This document shows, in pieces, positions 6,596-9,001 of a stretch of 9,001 nt of DNA; the stretch's first letter is position 1, and every line of letters begins with the position of its first letter. The stretch covers positions 1 through 9,001 of the forward strand of contig JBILVB010000151.1 of the NCBI GenBank assembly GCA_044370695.1, given 5' to 3'. The DNA is from JBEIFW01 sp044370695 (lineage in GTDB: Bacteria > Actinomycetota > Acidimicrobiia > Acidimicrobiales > Ilumatobacteraceae). The translations under genes were made by a program, and so were the position numbers. The notes under the pieces were generated by a model. The model ran no database searches and was not told the DNA's origin. It saw only the letters and a program-made list of their open reading frames with translations.

Positions 6596-7832
6596 CGGTT
6601 CCCACCGGCGCCGGCGCTCGACGCCACTCCTCGCCGTCGAGGACGGCGCCGAGGTGTTCGACGGCGTCCCACACGTCGACGAACCGCAGGTAGAGGGGCG
6701 CGAAACCGAACCGGCAGATCGACGGGTCGCGGTAGTCGCCGATCACTCCACGGGCGATGAGCGCCTGGACGATGCCGAAGGCCTCGGGGTGGGCCAGACA
6801 GACCTGGCTTCCGCGTTGCGCCGGCTCCCGAGGAGTGACCACCGTGAGCCCGTGACGGGCCAGTCGATCCTCGACGAGACCGATGAAGGCTTCGGTGAGC
6901 GCGACGGACTTCGCCCGCACCGCAGCGAGATCGACGCCGACGAAGGCATCGAGCGCTGCGTCGAGCGCTGCGAGGGAGAGGATGGGCGTCGTACCGACCA
7001 GCAGGCCGGCAACACCAGGTGCGGGGACATAGCCGGGCACCATGGCGAAGGGCTCGGCGTGGCCGTGCCAACCCGGGATCGGATTGCGCAGAGCCCCGTG
7101 GTGCCGCCGGGCGACGTACACGAACGCCGGCGCTCCCGGGCCACCGTTGAGGTACTTGTAGCCGCAGCCGACGGCCAGGTCGACACCGGCGCCCTCCAGA
7201 TCGCACTCGACCGCCCCGGTCGAGTGCGAGAGGTCCCAGAGCGCCAGCGCGCCGGCGCTGTGCGCGGCCCGCGTCAACGCCCGAAGGTCGTGCATCGCCC
7301 CGGTTCGGTAGTTGACGTGAGTCGCAGCGAGGGCGACCACGTCGTCGTCGATCGCGTCGGGAAGCTCGGCGGCGGCGACGACACGCACGGCGAGGCCGTG
7401 CCGGGCGGCCACGGCGTCGATCAGGTAGCGATCGGTCGGGAAGTTCTCCGCCTCGGTGAGCAGGACCCGGCGGCCCGGCCGCAGTGTCACGGCGACCTCG
7501 AGGAGCTTGAACAGGTTGACCGAGGTCGAGTCGCACACCACCACCTCGCCCGGCTGGGCGCCGACGAGGGGAGCGATGCGATCGCCGACGGTCCGGGGGA
7601 GGTCCCACCAGCCGTGCTCGTTCCACGAGCGGATCAGATCGACACCCCATTGCCGGTCGACCACCTCACGGAGCCGGGCCCCGACGCCCACCGGCAACGC
7701 CCCGAGCGAGTTGCCGTCGAGGTACACGGTGTCACCTGGAAGCACGAACCGGTCACGCAACGAGGCCAACGGGTCGGCGTCGTCACGGTCCTGCGCCTCG
7801 GACCGCGAGCGCAGACCGGCGCTGCCGATCAC
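6588..7832 (-). CDS. kynU: Kynureninase
   Basis: PLP-dependent hydrolase that cleaves L-kynurenine to anthranilate and alanine, or 3-hydroxykynurenine to 3-hydroxyanthranilate, in tryptophan catabolism. The 414-residue length is normal. Family landmarks are YLDGNSLG (37-44), AENFPTDRY (128-136), WDLSHSTGA (199-207) with Asp200 and His203 near the cofactor, CGYKYLNGGPG (223-233) with Lys226 as the PLP Schiff-base lysine, GWHGH (254-258), and a C-terminal RFGFAPLY/RFVDVWDAV segment. The GTG at 7832 is chosen because GTGA overlaps the TGA stop of the upstream SDR by four bases, and it gives a normal N-terminus; the frame remains open upstream inside the SDR gene. Coupling implies co-expression with that SDR. 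No tryptophan dioxygenase, formamidase or kynurenine monooxygenase gene is visible here. It is easily mistaken for other class V fold enzymes, but the motifs are specific. Confidence 0.95.
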   Translation of the reverse strand: MIGSAGLRSRSEAQDRDDADPLASLRDRFVLPGDTVYLDGNSLGALPVGVGARLREVVDRQWGVDLIRSWNEHGWWDLPRTVGDRIAPLVGAQPGEVVVCDSTSVNLFKLLEVAVTLRPGRRVLLTEAENFPTDRYLIDAVAARHGLAVRVVAAAELPDAIDDDVVALAATHVNYRTGAMHDLRALTRAAHSAGALALWDLSHSTGAVECDLEGAGVDLAVGCGYKYLNGGPGAPAFVYVARRHHGALRNPIPGWHGHAEPFAMVPGYVPAPGVAGLLVGTTPILSLAALDAALDAFVGVDLAAVRAKSVALTEAFIGLVEDRLARHGLTVVTPREPAQRGSQVCLAHPEAFGIVQALIARGVIGDYRDPSICRFGFAPLYLRFVDVWDAVEHLGAVLDGEEWRRAPAPVGTVT

Positions 7833-8650
7833 CGGGGTCGGGCGACCGGCGGCTCGGTGCCGTCCATCGCCGACTGGGCCCGGTCGCGGTAGATCTCGCC
7901 GTAGCGCGGGTGGGTGAGCACCCAGAACCGGTCGGTTCGGACGGCGTCGACGACCGCGTCGGCCACGACCTCGGGAGCGATCGCCTCGCCGGCGTTCAGC
8001 AGGCTCGCCCCGATCGCCTCCTCGGGATCGGCCCCGGGGCGCACCACTCGAGTGGTCTCGGCCAAGCTCGTGGCCACCACCCCCGGGCAGAGCACGGACA
8101 CGCCGACCGCGGCATCGCGGGCCCGGAGATCGACCCGCATCGATTCCGACAGGGCGACCACTCCCTGTTTGCCGACCAGGTAGGGCGCGAGCGACGGGAA
8201 CGACACCAGACCAGCGACCGAGGCCGTGTTGACCACGTGACCCGGTTCGCCGGCCGCCAGCATCCGCGGCACGAAGCTGCGCACACCGTGGATCGGACCC
8301 CACAGCAACACCTCGAGCGCCCAGCGCCAGGTGTCGAGACTCGCGTCCCAAGCCGTCCCGTAGCTCACGATGCCTGCGTTGTTGCACAACAGGTGGACGG
8401 CACCGAACGCACCGTACGCGGCGTCGGCCAGGGCGTCGACGTCCGCCGCCGAGGTGACGTCGCAGCGCACGCCCACCGCTGCCGCACCACGGGCACGCAG
8501 ACGCTCGGCTGCCGCAGCCACGGCACCGGATCGGAGGTCGGCGACCACGACCTTCATCCCCTCGGCGGCGAAGCGTTCGGCCATCGCCAGGCCGATCCCA
8601 CTCGCGCCCCCGGTCACTACGGCCACGCGGCCGTCGAGTTCCCCCAGCAC
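7829..8650 (-). CDS. Classical short-chain dehydrogenase/reductase (SDR), NAD-preferring
   Basis: Oxidoreductase of 273 residues from the GTG at 8650. Motifs sit at classical positions: TGGASGIG (13-20), Asp38 at the end of strand 2 (VVADLR, favouring NAD), CDVT with Asp64, NNAG (90-93), and the triad Ser144 (NTASVAG), Tyr157 and Lys161 (YLVGK) with 13-residue Ser-Tyr spacing. CPGVVATSL (188-196) is the usual loop after strand 6. Two starts compete: ATG at 8689 (MPLSVGPTG) and GTG at 8650 (VLGELDGRVAVV). I prefer 8650, because TAGGGT lies 8 bases upstream and SDRs usually begin shortly before the Rossmann strand. It ends in a GTGA overlap with kynU, so the two are probably one operon. A substrate linked to kynurenine metabolism is possible but not shown. 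Family call is firm, start moderate. Confidence 0.92.
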   Translation of the reverse strand: MLGELDGRVAVVTGGASGIGLAMAERFAAEGMKVVVADLRSGAVAAAAERLRARGAAAVGVRCDVTSAADVDALADAAYGAFGAVHLLCNNAGIVSYGTAWDASLDTWRWALEVLLWGPIHGVRSFVPRMLAAGEPGHVVNTASVAGLVSFPSLAPYLVGKQGVVALSESMRVDLRARDAAVGVSVLCPGVVATSLAETTRVVRPGADPEEAIGASLLNAGEAIAPEVVADAVVDAVRTDRFWVLTHPRYGEIYRDRAQSAMDGTEPPVARPR

Positions 8651-8657
8651 GGCGGGC

Positions 8658-8663
8658 ACCCTA
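8658..8663 (-). promoter_or_regulatory. Candidate -10 element (TAGGGT) for the SDR-kynU operon
   Basis: On the - strand TAGGGT ends 8 bases upstream of the G of the GTG at 8650, with only GCCCGCC between and no Shine-Dalgarno. This supports a leaderless message starting at that GTG. If true, the upstream ATG at 8689 would not be in the transcript. Confidence 0.45.
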
Positions 8664-8674
8664 CCGGTCGGACC

Positions 8675-8680
8675 TACACT
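8675..8680 (+). promoter_or_regulatory. Candidate -10 element (TACACT) for the FmdB-family gene
   Basis: TACACT ends 8 bases upstream of the A of the ATG at 8688. GAGGGG lies between, but only one base from the ATG, too close to act as a Shine-Dalgarno. It points away from the TAGGGT of the SDR operon, with 11 bases separating the two hexamers. Confidence 0.5.
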
Positions 8681-8687
8681 GAGGGGC

Positions 8688-8912
8688 ATGCCGCTGTACG
8701 AGTACCGCTGCCGCACCTGCGACACCCCGTTCGAGCTGCGTCGCTCCATGGGGGAGTCCAACGCCCCGGCCCCGTGCCCGAGCGGCCACGTCGATTCCGT
8801 GCGCCTGCTGTCGGTGTTCGCGTCGGTCGGCGCGTCCACCGGCGGATCGACCGCACCGGCCCCCGCGCCGAGCGGCGGCGGCTGCGGCGCCGCCTGCGGC
8901 TGCCACCACTGA
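8688..8912 (+). CDS. FmdB-family zinc-ribbon small protein
   Basis: Protein of 74 residues opening MPLYEYRCRTC, the hallmark of the FmdB family of putative regulatory proteins. The first metal knuckle is Cys8-x2-Cys11. The second reads CPSGH, giving Cys30 and His34 rather than the usual CPxCG pair. RLLSVFASVG follows as in family members. A flexible Ala/Pro/Ser/Gly linker leads to a Gly/Cys tail with Cys66, Cys70, Cys72, His73 and His74, which may bind a second metal. The family was named from formamidase regulation, but its general function is not settled, so I assign none. The ATG at 8688 is fixed by the conserved opening and a TACACT hexamer. The gene is divergent from the SDR-kynU operon and convergent with the gene at the right edge. 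Confidence 0.9.
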   Translation: MPLYEYRCRTCDTPFELRRSMGESNAPAPCPSGHVDSVRLLSVFASVGASTGGSTAPAPAPSGGGCGAACGCHH

Positions 8913-8936
8913 GGGCAACGCCGGTCGCCCGCTCAG
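8909..8936. terminator. Inverted repeat between the FmdB gene and the right-edge gene, possible bidirectional terminator
   Basis: GGGCAAC (8913-8919), loop GCCG, then GTCGCCC (8924-8930) forms a stem with six of seven pairs and one A-C mismatch. Outside it CTGA (8909-8912) can pair with TCAG (8933-8936) across a two-base bulge. Both stop codons lie in the outer stem. No T-run follows, so function as a terminator is inferred. Confidence 0.4.
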
Positions 8937-9001
8937 CGCACGCCGAACAGGTGCTCGACGGCGAGTTGGTCGAGGCGGTCGTAGCCGGCTCCACGCTCGG
9001 C
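8933..9001 (-). CDS. xylA: C-terminal end of probable xylose isomerase, partial at window edge
   Basis: Reading leftward on the - strand from the window edge, 22 codons end at a TGA (8935-8933) with the peptide tail RLDQLAVEHLFGVR, preceded by an AERGAGYD segment. From memory this closely matches the last residues of actinobacterial xylose isomerases, which end with ERLDQLA, an acidic residue and HLLG. The rest of the gene lies beyond the window. Xylose isomerase interconverts D-xylose and D-xylulose (and glucose/fructose) in the cytosol. The stop is 20 bases from the convergent FmdB gene. A related sugar isomerase sharing the tail cannot be excluded with so little sequence. Confidence 0.72.
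   Translation of the reverse strand, partial: AERGAGYDRLDQLAVEHLFGVR

Noticed and set aside
6654..7892. 412-residue open frame on the + strand
   Set aside because: It is antisense to kynureninase, which carries all expected motifs; the frame has no domain.
7833..8387. N-terminal extension of kynureninase to 599 residues
   Set aside because: The extension runs over the SDR gene in another frame. The GTGA coupling and the normal family length support the start at 7832.
8651..8839. N-terminal extension of the second SDR across the FmdB gene
   Set aside because: The region is antisense to the conserved FmdB protein. The added residues have no SDR counterpart, and a -10-like hexamer lies just before the GTG at 8650.
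1..9001. A new multi-gene defence, toxin or biosynthetic system
   Set aside because: Every full gene except one small lipoprotein belongs to a recognisable housekeeping, metabolic or secreted-enzyme family. There are no mobile-element, toxin or nuclease signatures linking them.

Overview
The window is gene-dense, very high in G+C, and has the character of an actinobacterial chromosome. All ten recognisable genes that end inside it use TGA. Junctions are tight, with overlaps or gaps under 40 bases, and several genes carry a TANNNT hexamer 7-9 bases upstream of the start with no convincing Shine-Dalgarno, the usual layout of leaderless actinobacterial genes. Gene content (FmdB-type zinc ribbon, SCP2 protein, acyl-CoA dehydrogenase, several SDRs, proline/threonine-rich subtilase) fits Actinomycetota, plausibly Acidimicrobiia; that placement is inference. 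No stretch over 300 bases lacks a gene. I see no tRNA, rRNA, insertion sequence, CRISPR array or attachment site.

Left part (1-3802, + strand): a large secreted subtilisin-like protease that enters from outside the window. It has a complete catalytic triad, a calcium-loop-like insertion, an IPT/TIG-like domain and two Pro/Thr-rich linkers. A short-chain dehydrogenase/reductase (SDR) follows 14 bases later with its own putative leaderless promoter.

Middle (3777-6152, - strand): an envelope lipoprotein pair, first an SGNH/GDSL hydrolase and then a small lipoprotein whose start overlaps the preceding stop in TGATG. An acyl-CoA dehydrogenase follows, and its 3' end overlaps the convergent SDR by 26 bases. 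The dehydrogenase appears to be of the type that takes its catalytic glutamate from helix G, as in isovaleryl-CoA and long-chain enzymes.

Right part (6182-9001): an SCP2-type lipid-carrier protein diverges from the SGNH gene and converges on kynureninase (kynU). kynU is translationally coupled through a GTGA overlap to a second, classical SDR upstream. That SDR diverges from a small FmdB-family zinc-ribbon gene, with two -10-like hexamers facing outward 11 bases apart. At the right edge, the last 22 codons of a gene on the - strand match the C-terminal end of actinobacterial xylose isomerase.

The genes look like ordinary metabolic and envelope functions (lipid/acyl-CoA oxidation, tryptophan catabolism, sugar isomerisation, secreted hydrolases). 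I did not find evidence for a new multi-gene system. The points most worth a second look are the leaderless promoter pattern and the start sites it implies, the hidden xylose isomerase tail, the relocated catalytic glutamate, and the hairpins at convergent gene ends.
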